A stretch of 50,989 nt of DNA from an uncultured Bacteroides sp. (lineage in GTDB: Bacteria; Bacteroidota; Bacteroidia; Bacteroidales; Bacteroidaceae). The translations under genes and the position numbers were made by a program. The notes below the pieces were generated by a model, which was not told where the DNA came from, did not search any database, and saw only the letters and a program-made list of their open reading frames with translations. The DNA is taken from contig NZ_CAJLKP010000043.1 in NCBI RefSeq assembly GCF_905207245.1, forward strand, positions 1 to 50,989, read 5' to 3'. Shown piece after piece: positions 18,475 to 28,209 of the stretch. Positions within the stretch are counted from its first letter, which is position 1. Each line of letters starts with the position of its first letter.

Positions 18475-19107
18475 ATGAGAGCAATACTTATAACACTATT
18501 GATGACATTGGGAATTTCCTATGGCCATGCCCAGACGATGAAAAGACTAATCCAGACTCAGGATTTTGAAAATCGTCTGGCAAAAGAGGCACAAACCATA
18601 CAATCCATTGAAAGCGATTTCACCCAGGTGAAGTATCTGGATATTCTGGACGAGAAGGTCACTTCCAAAGGAAAGTTCTATTATCAGAAGAGCGGTAAGA
18701 TACGCATGGAATATGCCCAACCTGTAAACTACTTAATCGTGATAAACGATTCACGCCTTAAAATTGTGGCGGACGGTAAAAAGAGCACCATGAGTTTAAG
18801 TGCCAATAAAATGATGAACCAGATGCAAGATATGCTCACTGCATGTATGATAGGTGACCTCAGCAAAATATCTTCCGACTATAAACTGGAATATTTTGAG
18901 AATACCCCATACTATATGGTGAAGATTAAGCCAGTCAATAAAGCCATACAAGCCTATATTTCAGAAATTGAAATATATCTGGATAAAAAAGATATGTCAG
19001 TCTACAAATTGCGTCTTTCGGAGACTGACACCAATTATACAGAATATGAGTTCTATAACAAAAGCTTTAATGCGCTGAAAGATGAAACCAAGTTTTCTAC
19101 TCGCTAA
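18475..19107 (+). CDS. LolA-like periplasmic carrier
   Basis: Protein of 210 residues with a signal peptide ending near YGHAQ. A LolA/LolB-type fold is suggested by QSIESDFTQVKYLDIL (about 42-57), GKFYYQKSGKIRMEY (about 65-79) and the beta-strand pattern after it. LolA-like proteins occur in aryl-polyene clusters and could carry the lipid-linked polyene across the periplasm. It overlaps the lipoprotein gene by 26 bases. Confidence 0.85.
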   Translation: MRAILITLLMTLGISYGHAQTMKRLIQTQDFENRLAKEAQTIQSIESDFTQVKYLDILDEKVTSKGKFYYQKSGKIRMEYAQPVNYLIVINDSRLKIVADGKKSTMSLSANKMMNQMQDMLTACMIGDLSKISSDYKLEYFENTPYYMVKIKPVNKAIQAYISEIEIYLDKKDMSVYKLRLSETDTNYTEYEFYNKSFNALKDETKFSTR

Positions 19108-19633
19108 TCTGGTTTGTGTGCTGTGTCTGCTCACTTCCTGTGCTTCCCCAAAGGTAGTGGAGGGAGATGCCTCTGTACATTCGGCCCCCATCATCTGTGC
19201 CCAAGAATTTTCGCAGAAATATAATATGCAACTCGATTTCATGAAGCATCATTTCAGTGGAATGCTAATTGTGAGGGAACTTCCAGATAATGAAATTAGA
19301 ATACTAGCGTCTACCTACTTCGGGCTCAGCCTTTTTGACTTCTCACTTCGCAACGAAGAATTCCAAGTCAATAGTTGCATAGAACCTATGAAGAAAAAGA
19401 AAATACTGCAATTATTGGAAACAGACTTCAAGAATTTATTTTTAAACGGGAAGAATATCCGTATCAAAAAGAAAAACAGTACCTTTGAAAAAAGAGTCAC
19501 AGGTAGCGGGTTCGGTAAATCAGTATTCTATCTGTCAGAGTTCGTATCAGGACATCCTAAACAGATAAAAATAAAACATCCCTGGCTGCGGCTAAGTATA
19601 CAATTGGATAAACTAAAAGAGAAACAAGATTAA
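19082..19633 (+). CDS. Outer-membrane lipoprotein, DUF3261-like
   Basis: Lipoprotein of 183 residues. The lipobox LLTSC at about 16-20 predicts acylation of the Cys. The rest (for example RILASTYFGLSLFDFSL) resembles the LolB-like lipoproteins (DUF3261) found in aryl-polyene clusters of Proteobacteria; the match is by pattern, not by search. It may receive cargo from the LolA-like partner encoded just upstream. Confidence 0.72.
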   Translation: MKPSFLLANLVCVLCLLTSCASPKVVEGDASVHSAPIICAQEFSQKYNMQLDFMKHHFSGMLIVRELPDNEIRILASTYFGLSLFDFSLRNEEFQVNSCIEPMKKKKILQLLETDFKNLFLNGKNIRIKKKNSTFEKRVTGSGFGKSVFYLSEFVSGHPKQIKIKHPWLRLSIQLDKLKEKQD

Positions 19634-19634
19634 T

Positions 19635-20012
19635 ATGGCTGAACTTCTTTCTAATTTCTATCATATCACACTGTCTGAGAATATTAATGAAACAGATTGG
19701 ATGGTGCGGGTCATGCTCAACCCACAACATTCTGTCTACGCCGGACACTTTCCACAACAGCCTGTGGTTCCGGGAGTCTGCATGCTACAAATAATAAAGG
19801 AATGCTTAGAGAAAATACACCAAGCTCCTTTGCAATATAAGCAAATAGCATCGTGCAAGTTCCTCTCAGCCATTAATCCGAATGAAACACCCGAATTGAA
19901 ATTCTCAATTACGATAAAGAGAAGTGAGACAGACACCCTCCTGGTTCTGGTTGAAGGTGCATCTTCAAAAGATATTTGTATCAAGTTAAAAGCGCAATTA
20001 ATCGACAAATGA
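19635..20012 (+). CDS. Hotdog-fold 3-hydroxyacyl-ACP dehydratase-like (DH2)
   Basis: FabZ/FabA-like protein of 125 residues. SVYAGHFPQQPVVPGV (about 34-49) keeps the catalytic His, while the next helix reads CMLQIIKE, with Gln where FabZ has its catalytic Glu. This is the reverse of DH1. A DH1-DH2 heterodimer with one combined site is an attractive inference. It starts 1 base after the lipoprotein gene and overlaps the glycosyltransferase gene by 4 bases. Confidence 0.82.
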   Translation: MAELLSNFYHITLSENINETDWMVRVMLNPQHSVYAGHFPQQPVVPGVCMLQIIKECLEKIHQAPLQYKQIASCKFLSAINPNETPELKFSITIKRSETDTLLVLVEGASSKDICIKLKAQLIDK

Positions 20013-21205
20013 ACATAGAGGAATGTAATGCGGAACAATGGCATGAAAAGGCCGGGCAACTTGGGATTGTAGTGATTATACCTACCTACAATAACGGGAC
20101 GACACTGGCTACTGTGATTGAAGATGTACTCTTCTACACAGAAAACATCATTGTTGTCAATGACGGCTCCACCGATAATACCCCTGTTCTTCTGGAAAAC
20201 TATCCGAACCTAAGCATCATCACCCACCCTACTAATAAGGGAAAAGGAACAGCCTTGAAAAACGGATTGAAACAAGCCAAAGAAGCCGGATACCGATATG
20301 CCATCACTATCGATTCGGACGGACAACATTTTGCATCGGATATTCCCATATTCATTGAAGAAATAGAAAAGGAACCGGATGCCTTATTAGTAGGTGCCCG
20401 TAACCTGACTTCGGACAATATGCCAGGTAAGAACACATTTGCCAATAAGTTCTCCAATTTCTGGTTTAAACTTGAAACCGGAATAAAACTTCAAGATACT
20501 CAATCGGGTTACCGGCTCTATCCGTTACATAAAATCAACGTTCAGAGATTCTACTATACTGCCAAATATGAATTTGAACTCGAAGCACTGGTCTTTGCCG
20601 CATGGGGAGGAACCACAGTTCGGAACATACCTATACATGTATATTATCCGCCTCAGGAAGAACGTATTTCGCATTTCCGTCCTTTCCGGGATTTCACCCG
20701 CATCAGTATATTAAATACTCTATTAGTATTTATCACTTTCCTCTGGATATATCCGCGTAACTTCTTCCGGAAACTAACCTGGAACAATTGCCAGAAATTT
20801 TTCCATACCCACATTACTCATTCCAATGAATCGAACCTGAAAATCACTTATGCCATCATGCTGGGTGTTTTTATGGGAATAGTTCCCATTTGGGGATACC
20901 AGATGCTCGCCACACTTTTTTTAGCCCATTTGCTCAAGCTCAACAAAGTAATAGCCATCGTAGCCGCCAATATCAGTATCCCTCCCATGATTCCTTTCCT
21001 GCTGTATGGCAGTTATCTGACAGGGTGTAAGGCTCTGGGCAGACCAGTCGAACTTTACCTTACCGACATTTCATTTGAAAATGTGAAATCAGTTTTAGAG
21101 CAATATTTAATTGGAAGTGTTATCTTTGCAACCGCTTGTAGTATATTGGCAGGTATTATTGCTATCAGCCTGCTTACCGTATACAGAAGGTCCAGAACAG
21201 CATGA
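20009..21205 (+). CDS. GT2 glycosyltransferase fused to DUF2062 membrane domain
   Basis: 398 residues from ATG 20009; an upstream in-frame TTG at 19976 lies inside DH2. The GT-A domain (about 18-250) starts VVIIPTYNNG and contains VVNDGSTDNT, NKGKGTALKNG and DSDGQH (the metal-binding DxD-type site). The C-terminal part (about 255-395) is DUF2062-like, with several membrane helices and the phrase GVFMGIVPIWGYQ. Likely a membrane-bound transferase acting on a lipid-linked sugar. Confidence 0.88.
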   Translation: MNIEECNAEQWHEKAGQLGIVVIIPTYNNGTTLATVIEDVLFYTENIIVVNDGSTDNTPVLLENYPNLSIITHPTNKGKGTALKNGLKQAKEAGYRYAITIDSDGQHFASDIPIFIEEIEKEPDALLVGARNLTSDNMPGKNTFANKFSNFWFKLETGIKLQDTQSGYRLYPLHKINVQRFYYTAKYEFELEALVFAAWGGTTVRNIPIHVYYPPQEERISHFRPFRDFTRISILNTLLVFITFLWIYPRNFFRKLTWNNCQKFFHTHITHSNESNLKITYAIMLGVFMGIVPIWGYQMLATLFLAHLLKLNKVIAIVAANISIPPMIPFLLYGSYLTGCKALGRPVELYLTDISFENVKSVLEQYLIGSVIFATACSILAGIIAISLLTVYRRSRTA

Positions 21206-24200
21206 CTCAATTCTTTATCAAACTATATAATTATTTCAGTAGACACAAAGTCCTCTTCTATTTGTCACTCTGTGCCTGTGTACTCTTTATGGGGTACTTC
21301 GCTTATCAGGTTAGGTTTGAAGAGAATGTGACACGCTTCTTTCCCGACACGAAAAATAGCCAAAACATCACTAAGGTATTTGATAATCTAAAGATAAAGG
21401 ATAAAATTATCCTTTTAATCTCTCCTATTGACTCTACAGCAACTCCCGAACTGATGATAGAGGCAGGCGACCAGCTTAAACAAAACCTGTTAAAGAAAGC
21501 CAACCGAACCTGGATTAAAGACATCTTTTCGGAAGTGGATGAAACCACTATTGAGAAAGCCAGTAATTTTGTTTATGATAATCTCCCTCTGTTTCTAACA
21601 GAGAAAGACTACCAGCACTTTGATTCACTTCTAACTCAGGAAGGGATAGAGACCACTATGCGGAAGAATTATACCAATCTTCTCTCTCCCGCAGGTATAG
21701 CACTGAGAAGTTATATACAAAGAGACCCGTTAGGACTTGGGAATAACATCTTAAAACACTTACAAGATTTTCAGTTGGAAACCAACTACGAAATCAATAA
21801 CGGGCATATCTTTTCGAAAGACGGCAACACTTTGCTAATGTTTGTAACGCCGGTATTCGGAACAGGAAGTACAGGTGAAAACGACAAGCTCATCCGGATA
21901 CTTGAAGACGAATTGCAACAGGTGCACAAAGAACATCCCTCAATCAGTGCCTCTTACTTCGGAGGTCCTTCGGTAGGAGTCTACAATGCACGGCAAATAA
22001 AGAAAGATACTATCATCACTTCTTCGATTGCACTGCTGATTATCATTGTTTTTATCTCATTAGTATTCAAACACAAGAAGTCAATTCCCCTTATTGTCAC
22101 TCCGGTATTATTCGGTGGACTGTTTGCTTTATGCTTGATTTATTTCATTCAGGGCTATATTTCCGCAATAGCCGTAGGGGCCGGGTCGGCCATTCTGGGT
22201 ATTGCATTAAGTTACTCCATACATATGCTGGCACATCAGAATCATGTTTCCACCGTCCAGCAGTTAATTAAAGAAATAACCTATCCGCTTACAGTAGGCA
22301 GTTTCACTACCATCGGCGCATTCTTCGGACTCACTTTCACTACTTCCGAACTTTTACGAGATTTTGGATTGTTTGCCTCCCTGGCACTGATCGGCACTAC
22401 CCTTTTCTGCCTCATCTACCTTCCGCATTTTCTGAAAGGGCAAGCTGATGTGAAACAAGGCAGAGTATTACGATTCATTGAAAAGATTAATGCCTATCCG
22501 TATGAAAAAAACAAATGGCTGGTGGGAATCATCGTCATTATTACACTGGTTAGTCTGTTTACTTCACAAAAAGTGCGGTTCAACGAAGATATGATGAGCC
22601 TCAATTACGAGCCTCAACATCTAAAACAAGCAGAAGCCAAACTGGAACAGCTTTTCAACACTCAGGAGAAAACTGTTCTCTTTGTCAGCATAGGCAAAAA
22701 CATGCCCGAAGCCCTTGAACGTTATGCAAACACCAATCGCCATTTGTCGGTTTTTAAAGACCAGGGACTTATCAAAGCGTATGCCTCTGCCGAACAGTTC
22801 CTTATCTCACCGGAAGAACAGCACAAACGGCTGGATCAGTGGAATCGATATTGGGGAGAGCCGGGAAAAATATCGGCTATCCGTAAATATATGGAAGATG
22901 CCGCCCGTACTTATCATTTCCGAAAAGGCAGCTTCGATGCATTTTACCAGTGGTTAGAGCATCCCTTCCAACTTTACAATTATCAGGATGACACCAATAG
23001 TGTTGCCACCACTTTACTGAACGAATGGCAAACGAGTGCTGACTCCATCACTATGCTCGTCACCCAAGTACGTATCAATGACGATAATAAAGAAGAGGTA
23101 TATCAACAATTCAAAGATGACACTGATGTCGTTGTTTTCGACCGGAGCTATTTTACCAACCAATGGGTTTCCGCCATTAACAATGACTTTTACCTGATAC
23201 TTTATATTTCATCATTCCTTATATTCTTGGCATTGTTGATTTCGTACGGGCGTATAGAACTGACTCTGATAAGTTTCCTGCCCATGCTTATCAGTTGGAC
23301 GATTATCTTAGGATTGATGGGGATTCTGGGAATAGAGTTCAATATCATCAATATCATTCTTTCCACTTTTATCTTCGGCATTGGAGACGACTTCAGTATT
23401 TTCATCATGGACGGACTTCAAAATAAATACCGGACAGGAAAGACAATTCTCAATTCTCACAAAACGGCCATTTTCTTCTCTGCATTCACCGCCGTTGTAG
23501 GAATGGGAACGTTAGTATTTGCCAAACACCCCGCCTTGCAATCCATTTCGTTGATTTCTATTCTTGGAATGGCCGCCGTTGTATTAGTAGCCTACACCAT
23601 ACAGCCTATCATTTTCCAATTCTTTATTGCCAAACCGGCTTCAAAAGGATTACCCCCGTACACACTGATAGGATTACTCCGTACCATTATTCTTTTCATG
23701 CTCTTTGTTATAGGATGCATCATTCTGAGAGTTCTCATTTTCTTATTATACTTCATTCCGATACGCCGCGTCTATAAGCAACAGTTCATTTGCCGGATTA
23801 TCAATATCACTTGCAAAGGAATACTGGCAGTAGCTACATTCGTACGTAAAGAACATATCAACTCAGCCGGTGAAACATTCAGGAAACCGGCTATTATTAT
23901 AGCCAATCACCAGTCTTTCATTGATATCCTGGAACTATTATCTTTCTCCCCGAAGATCATCATGATTACCAATCACTGGGTATGGAATTCTCCGGTATTC
24001 GGAAAAGTTATCCGGTACGCAGGTTTCTTCCATGTGGACGAAGGATATGAGCTTTGTGTAGAACGGATGCGTGAAAAAGTCAGAGAAGGATATTCCATTG
24101 CCATCTTCCCGGAAGGAACGCGAACTTATGACGGTAAGATAAAACGTTTCCACAAAGGAGCTTTCTACTTATCAGAAACACTTCAACTGGATATTATTCC

Positions 24201-25065
24201 TATCCTTTTATACGGGAACGGAAAGATTATTGCCAAAGCCCAACCCTTCTACATCCGCAAAGGCATTATTTTCTCAAAAATATTACCGCGTATCCCTTAT
24301 AATGACTATTCGTTCGGAACAACTTATCAGGAACGCACCAAACGTATTTCTTCTTATATGAAAGAAGAATATGCCCGTATCTGCTTGGAAAAGAATACAC
24401 CAGCAAATCCCGCATTTTATGAAGCTTTAGTTTTGAATTATATCTATAAAGGTCCCATCATCGAATGGTACATCCGCATCAAAGTGAAGATGGAACAGAA
24501 TTATCAACTGTTCAACCAACTGATTCCGATGAGAGGACAAATTACGGATATCGGTTGCGGGCTCGGTCCTTTGTGTTACATGCTGTCCATGATATCCAAA
24601 GAAAGGCAAATATTAGGGGTTGACTATGATGAAGATAAGATAGCCATTGCACAACATGGTTGGCTTCGCGGTGAAAATCTCCGCTTTGAGCATGCCGATG
24701 CATCAGTTTATGAATTTCCAGAAAGCGATGTATTCATCCTGAATGACATATTGCATTATATGGGTTATCAGCATCAACATGACTTGTTGGTGAAATGTAC
24801 TGCCCTACTTCGTCCCGGAGGAATGATTATCGTACGTGACGGAAATGCTGCCGATACCCACAAACATCGGTTGACCCGCCTCACGGAAGTACTTTCTACC
24901 CGAATCGTAAACTTTAATCGAACCACGGAAGCACTCTGTTTCACTTCCGAAGATCAGATTCAGAATATAGCCCGGAAATGCGGAATGAAAGTAGCAACCA
25001 TTCAGAATGACAAATACACATCGAATACCATCTACATACTAAAAAAGAGCAATGAACATGAGTAA
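21202..25065 (+). CDS. MMPL exporter–PlsC acyltransferase–methyltransferase fusion
   Basis: 1287 residues in one open frame. Part 1 (about 1-815) is an RND/MMPL exporter: N-terminal helix, a periplasmic loop, helix bundles near 275-430 and 655-815 and the two-fold repeat of the family. Part 2 (about 815-1070) is a PlsC-type acyltransferase with NHQSFID (about 901-907; HxxxxD) and FPEGTR (about 969). Part 3 (about 1095-1287) is a class I SAM methyltransferase with DIGCGLG (about 1115-1121) and LGVDYDED. Related clusters usually encode these separately, to my knowledge. It probably links acylation of a carrier to export of the polyene. I see no frameshift scar at the junctions. Confidence 0.88.
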   Translation: MTQFFIKLYNYFSRHKVLFYLSLCACVLFMGYFAYQVRFEENVTRFFPDTKNSQNITKVFDNLKIKDKIILLISPIDSTATPELMIEAGDQLKQNLLKKANRTWIKDIFSEVDETTIEKASNFVYDNLPLFLTEKDYQHFDSLLTQEGIETTMRKNYTNLLSPAGIALRSYIQRDPLGLGNNILKHLQDFQLETNYEINNGHIFSKDGNTLLMFVTPVFGTGSTGENDKLIRILEDELQQVHKEHPSISASYFGGPSVGVYNARQIKKDTIITSSIALLIIIVFISLVFKHKKSIPLIVTPVLFGGLFALCLIYFIQGYISAIAVGAGSAILGIALSYSIHMLAHQNHVSTVQQLIKEITYPLTVGSFTTIGAFFGLTFTTSELLRDFGLFASLALIGTTLFCLIYLPHFLKGQADVKQGRVLRFIEKINAYPYEKNKWLVGIIVIITLVSLFTSQKVRFNEDMMSLNYEPQHLKQAEAKLEQLFNTQEKTVLFVSIGKNMPEALERYANTNRHLSVFKDQGLIKAYASAEQFLISPEEQHKRLDQWNRYWGEPGKISAIRKYMEDAARTYHFRKGSFDAFYQWLEHPFQLYNYQDDTNSVATTLLNEWQTSADSITMLVTQVRINDDNKEEVYQQFKDDTDVVVFDRSYFTNQWVSAINNDFYLILYISSFLIFLALLISYGRIELTLISFLPMLISWTIILGLMGILGIEFNIINIILSTFIFGIGDDFSIFIMDGLQNKYRTGKTILNSHKTAIFFSAFTAVVGMGTLVFAKHPALQSISLISILGMAAVVLVAYTIQPIIFQFFIAKPASKGLPPYTLIGLLRTIILFMLFVIGCIILRVLIFLLYFIPIRRVYKQQFICRIINITCKGILAVATFVRKEHINSAGETFRKPAIIIANHQSFIDILELLSFSPKIIMITNHWVWNSPVFGKVIRYAGFFHVDEGYELCVERMREKVREGYSIAIFPEGTRTYDGKIKRFHKGAFYLSETLQLDIIPILLYGNGKIIAKAQPFYIRKGIIFSKILPRIPYNDYSFGTTYQERTKRISSYMKEEYARICLEKNTPANPAFYEALVLNYIYKGPIIEWYIRIKVKMEQNYQLFNQLIPMRGQITDIGCGLGPLCYMLSMISKERQILGVDYDEDKIAIAQHGWLRGENLRFEHADASVYEFPESDVFILNDILHYMGYQHQHDLLVKCTALLRPGGMIIVRDGNAADTHKHRLTRLTEVLSTRIVNFNRTTEALCFTSEDQIQNIARKCGMKVATIQNDKYTSNTIYILKKSNEHE

Positions 25066-26548
25066 GTATGACATCATCATCATAGGAAGCGGATTAGGTG
25101 GTCTTGAATGTGGAACCATACTCAGCAAGGAAGGATACAACGTATGTGTGCTCGAGAAAAACGAACTGTTCGGAGGATGTTTTCAAACCTACCGCAGGAA
25201 AGGGCATTTGCTCGATACGGGTATTCACTATATTGGCAGCCTGGATGAGGGACAGATGATGCACCAGTTCTTTCAGTATGCAGGAATCATGAACAATCTG
25301 AAAGTCCGTAAGCTGGATGAAAATGCCTTCGATAAGATTTACTACAAAAATCGTGAATATGATTATGCCATGGGATATGCCCCCTTTGTCGACACCCTTT
25401 GCAAAGCATTTCCTCACGAAAGAGAGAATCTTCAGCAATACACAATGTTGCTGAAAGAAGTAGGCAGTCTGATTAGTGTAGAGAATCTGAAGAAGGGAAT
25501 CATATCTACTGAAGGAATGAAGTATTTCAATACTTCAGCAGCAGGCATGATAGCTCAGACCACTTCCAATCCGGAGTTACAATCAGTACTGGCGGGTTCG
25601 GCACTCCTGTATGGCGGACTGAGGGAACACTCCAACTTCTATGAGCACGCCATGATTAACAACTCCTACATACAAGGAGCCTACCGGTTCATTGACGGAA
25701 GCATGCAGGTGGCCTCTGAAATGATTTATGTCATCCGCGCCAACGGAGGTACAGTACTGAATAATAGTGAGGTCACCCGTATCATTGTAGACAACAACCA
25801 AGTACAAGGTGTAGAAATAAACGGCACAGAACGGATAGACAGTAAATACGTCATCTCTAATGTACATCCCAAACAAACATTAACTTTACTGGATAAGAAC
25901 CGTTCTATCAAGAATGCCTATATCTCACGCATCAATTCGTTAGAAAACACCTATGGTATATTCACTCTCTATTTAGTGATGAAAGAGAAAAGTTATCCAT
26001 ATCTGAATCAGAACCTCTATTTGCATGGAGATAATGACGTATGGTATGACAAAAAGGCCAATATGGGATGCACCACCAATTGCATGATTTCTACACAAGC
26101 TTCTTCCCGAAATAGTGACTATGCAGAAGTAATCTCCATCCTGACTCCCATGTATATAGAAGAATTATCTGCCTGGCTACATACACTACCCGAACAAAGA
26201 GGTGAAGAATACAAAGCCTTCAAAAAGAAAAAAGCCACACAGCTATTGGAATTCATCAAAAGTCATGGGATAGACTTCACTGACCATATTGAAGCAATGT
26301 ACACCACTACTCCGCTAAGTTACAGAGACTTTACGGGTACTTGCGACGGCTCTGCCTATGGTATTATCAAGGATTATAAATGCCCACAGGTAGGATTTGT
26401 CTCCACACGAACAAAACTGGGTAACTTATTTCTTACCGGACAAAACTTGAACGTCCACGGTGCTTTAGGGGTAACATTAACCTCCATCATTACTTGTGGT
26501 GAACTACTAGGACACGAATATTTAGCTAAAAAGATAGGCCATGCATAA
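25052..26548 (+). CDS. CrtI-like FAD-dependent oxidoreductase
   Basis: Flavoprotein of 498 residues related to phytoene desaturase/RetSat enzymes. The N-terminal dinucleotide motif IIGSGLGGLECG (about 9-20) is followed by the second glycine-rich segment FGGCFQTYRRKG, and the C-terminal FAD motif is LFLTGQNLNVHGALGV (about 455-470). It may add or rearrange double bonds in the polyene or modify the aryl head. The first ATG (25052) overlaps the preceding gene by 14 bases; ATG 25058 is an alternative. Confidence 0.87.
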   Translation: MNMSKYDIIIIGSGLGGLECGTILSKEGYNVCVLEKNELFGGCFQTYRRKGHLLDTGIHYIGSLDEGQMMHQFFQYAGIMNNLKVRKLDENAFDKIYYKNREYDYAMGYAPFVDTLCKAFPHERENLQQYTMLLKEVGSLISVENLKKGIISTEGMKYFNTSAAGMIAQTTSNPELQSVLAGSALLYGGLREHSNFYEHAMINNSYIQGAYRFIDGSMQVASEMIYVIRANGGTVLNNSEVTRIIVDNNQVQGVEINGTERIDSKYVISNVHPKQTLTLLDKNRSIKNAYISRINSLENTYGIFTLYLVMKEKSYPYLNQNLYLHGDNDVWYDKKANMGCTTNCMISTQASSRNSDYAEVISILTPMYIEELSAWLHTLPEQRGEEYKAFKKKKATQLLEFIKSHGIDFTDHIEAMYTTTPLSYRDFTGTCDGSAYGIIKDYKCPQVGFVSTRTKLGNLFLTGQNLNVHGALGVTLTSIITCGELLGHEYLAKKIGHA

Positions 26549-28208
26549 GATTATAAAGAAAACAATCAAATATACGGCATGTGGTATAGGGCTACTTCTC
26601 CTTGCTATTATCCTCTGTATATCCGCACTCTATTTCTCTGCTGATATGCTGACTCCTGAATATACTTCCCAATCTACCGGAAAAGTAATACAAACCGACA
26701 GCCTACGGCAATATGAAGAAAATTACCTGCGGCACAGCAATAGTGGTTTATGGGAGTTGAAAGTGAGTGGTAATGCCTTCCAGCGTGGCGAAGCTATAGG
26801 AAAGCTTTCGCCTGATTTACTATATTATCAGGAAAAAGTCTTCGTGGATCAGATACGTGAGATTGTCCCCTCAGATAATTACCTCAAATTCCTGCGCTTC
26901 TTCATCGTGCTCTTTAACGGCAACTTAGGAAAGAACGTTCCGGAAGAGTTCAGGGATGAAATCTATGGCATTTCTCTCTCTTGCACACACGAATATGACT
27001 TTATCGGCACTCCCTACGAACGCCAACTAAATTACCACTCAGCACATGACCTGGGACATGCCATGCAAGACTATATGCTGGTAGGTTGCAGCTCCTTCGC
27101 CACTTGGGGAGAAAATAGTACCGATTCGTCCCTCGTCATAGGACGTAATTTCGATTTCTATATGGGTGATAAGTTCGCACACAACAAACTGGTATCGTTC
27201 TATCAGCCGGAACAAGGTTACAAATTCGCTTCCGTTGGCTGGCCGGGCATGATTGGCGTACTTTCAGGCATGAACGAAACCGGACTGACAGTAACCATCA
27301 ACGCAGCCAAATCGACTATGCCGACAGCTTCCGCGACTCCCATCTCTATCCTGACCAGGGAAATCCTGCAATATGCTTCGACCATTGACGAAGCATACGC
27401 CATCGCCTTGAAACGAAAAACATTTGTTTCCGAATCCATACTGGTCGGTTCAGCCCGGGACGGGAAAGCAGCTATCATCGAAAAGTCACCGGAGAAGACC
27501 GCACTCTTTACAGGAAGTGGCAATCAGATTATTTGCACAAACCATTATCAATCGGATGCTTTCCGTAGCGATAAGCGCAACCGGGAGAATATAGCAACTT
27601 CTGATAGCCCCTATCGTTTTGCCCGTCTGCAAGAATTGCTGGAAGAAAACAAGCCCATCAATAGCATGAAAGCCGCCGCCATACTCCGCGACCGTAAAGG
27701 TTGGGATGATATAGATTTAGGAATGGGGAATGAAATGGCTATCAATCAGCTTATCGCCCATCATTCGGTCATCTTTCTGCCGGAACAGCAAATTATGTAT
27801 GTATCCACTTCCCCCTGGCAATGCGGAAAGTACATGGCGTATGACCTCAATAAGATATTCAGTGATACAGTAGACTTCCACCACGAAATTGCAACCCCGG
27901 AACTGACCATCCCTGAAGATAACTTTATCAGGCAAGCAGAGTACAAGCAGTTCATGGCTTATAAAAAACTCACAAAGCTCATCCGGGAAAAGACGCAACG
28001 AAAAGAAACGCTGGAAGTCCAAGTATTGAATCTTTATGAAGCATCCAACCCCTCCTTCTATTACGTTTATGAGGTGTTGGGTGACTATCATGCCGCCACG
28101 CAACAAACCGATACAGCCATTACATATTGGCAAAAAGCACTGACAATGCCCATTCCCAAACAAGCGGAAAAAGAACGTATCCAACAAAAAATCAATAAGC
28201 ACTCATAA
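26541..28208 (+). CDS. Membrane-anchored C45/Ntn-hydrolase-family acyltransferase
   Basis: Protein of 555 residues. An N-terminal membrane helix (about 12-34) precedes a domain resembling acyl-CoA:6-aminopenicillanate acyltransferase (peptidase family C45). The Cys in VGCSSFATWGEN (about 182) would become the N-terminal nucleophile if the protein self-cleaves. NFDFYMGD, GMIGVLSGMNETGLT and TNHY are further motifs of this Ntn-hydrolase group. The last 60 or so residues look helical and TPR-like (YEVLGDYHAATQQTDTAI). Possible roles: amide or ester transfer of the acyl chain, or its release. Confidence 0.8.
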   Translation: MHKIIKKTIKYTACGIGLLLLAIILCISALYFSADMLTPEYTSQSTGKVIQTDSLRQYEENYLRHSNSGLWELKVSGNAFQRGEAIGKLSPDLLYYQEKVFVDQIREIVPSDNYLKFLRFFIVLFNGNLGKNVPEEFRDEIYGISLSCTHEYDFIGTPYERQLNYHSAHDLGHAMQDYMLVGCSSFATWGENSTDSSLVIGRNFDFYMGDKFAHNKLVSFYQPEQGYKFASVGWPGMIGVLSGMNETGLTVTINAAKSTMPTASATPISILTREILQYASTIDEAYAIALKRKTFVSESILVGSARDGKAAIIEKSPEKTALFTGSGNQIICTNHYQSDAFRSDKRNRENIATSDSPYRFARLQELLEENKPINSMKAAAILRDRKGWDDIDLGMGNEMAINQLIAHHSVIFLPEQQIMYVSTSPWQCGKYMAYDLNKIFSDTVDFHHEIATPELTIPEDNFIRQAEYKQFMAYKKLTKLIREKTQRKETLEVQVLNLYEASNPSFYYVYEVLGDYHAATQQTDTAITYWQKALTMPIPKQAEKERIQQKINKHS

Positions 28209-28209
28209 T

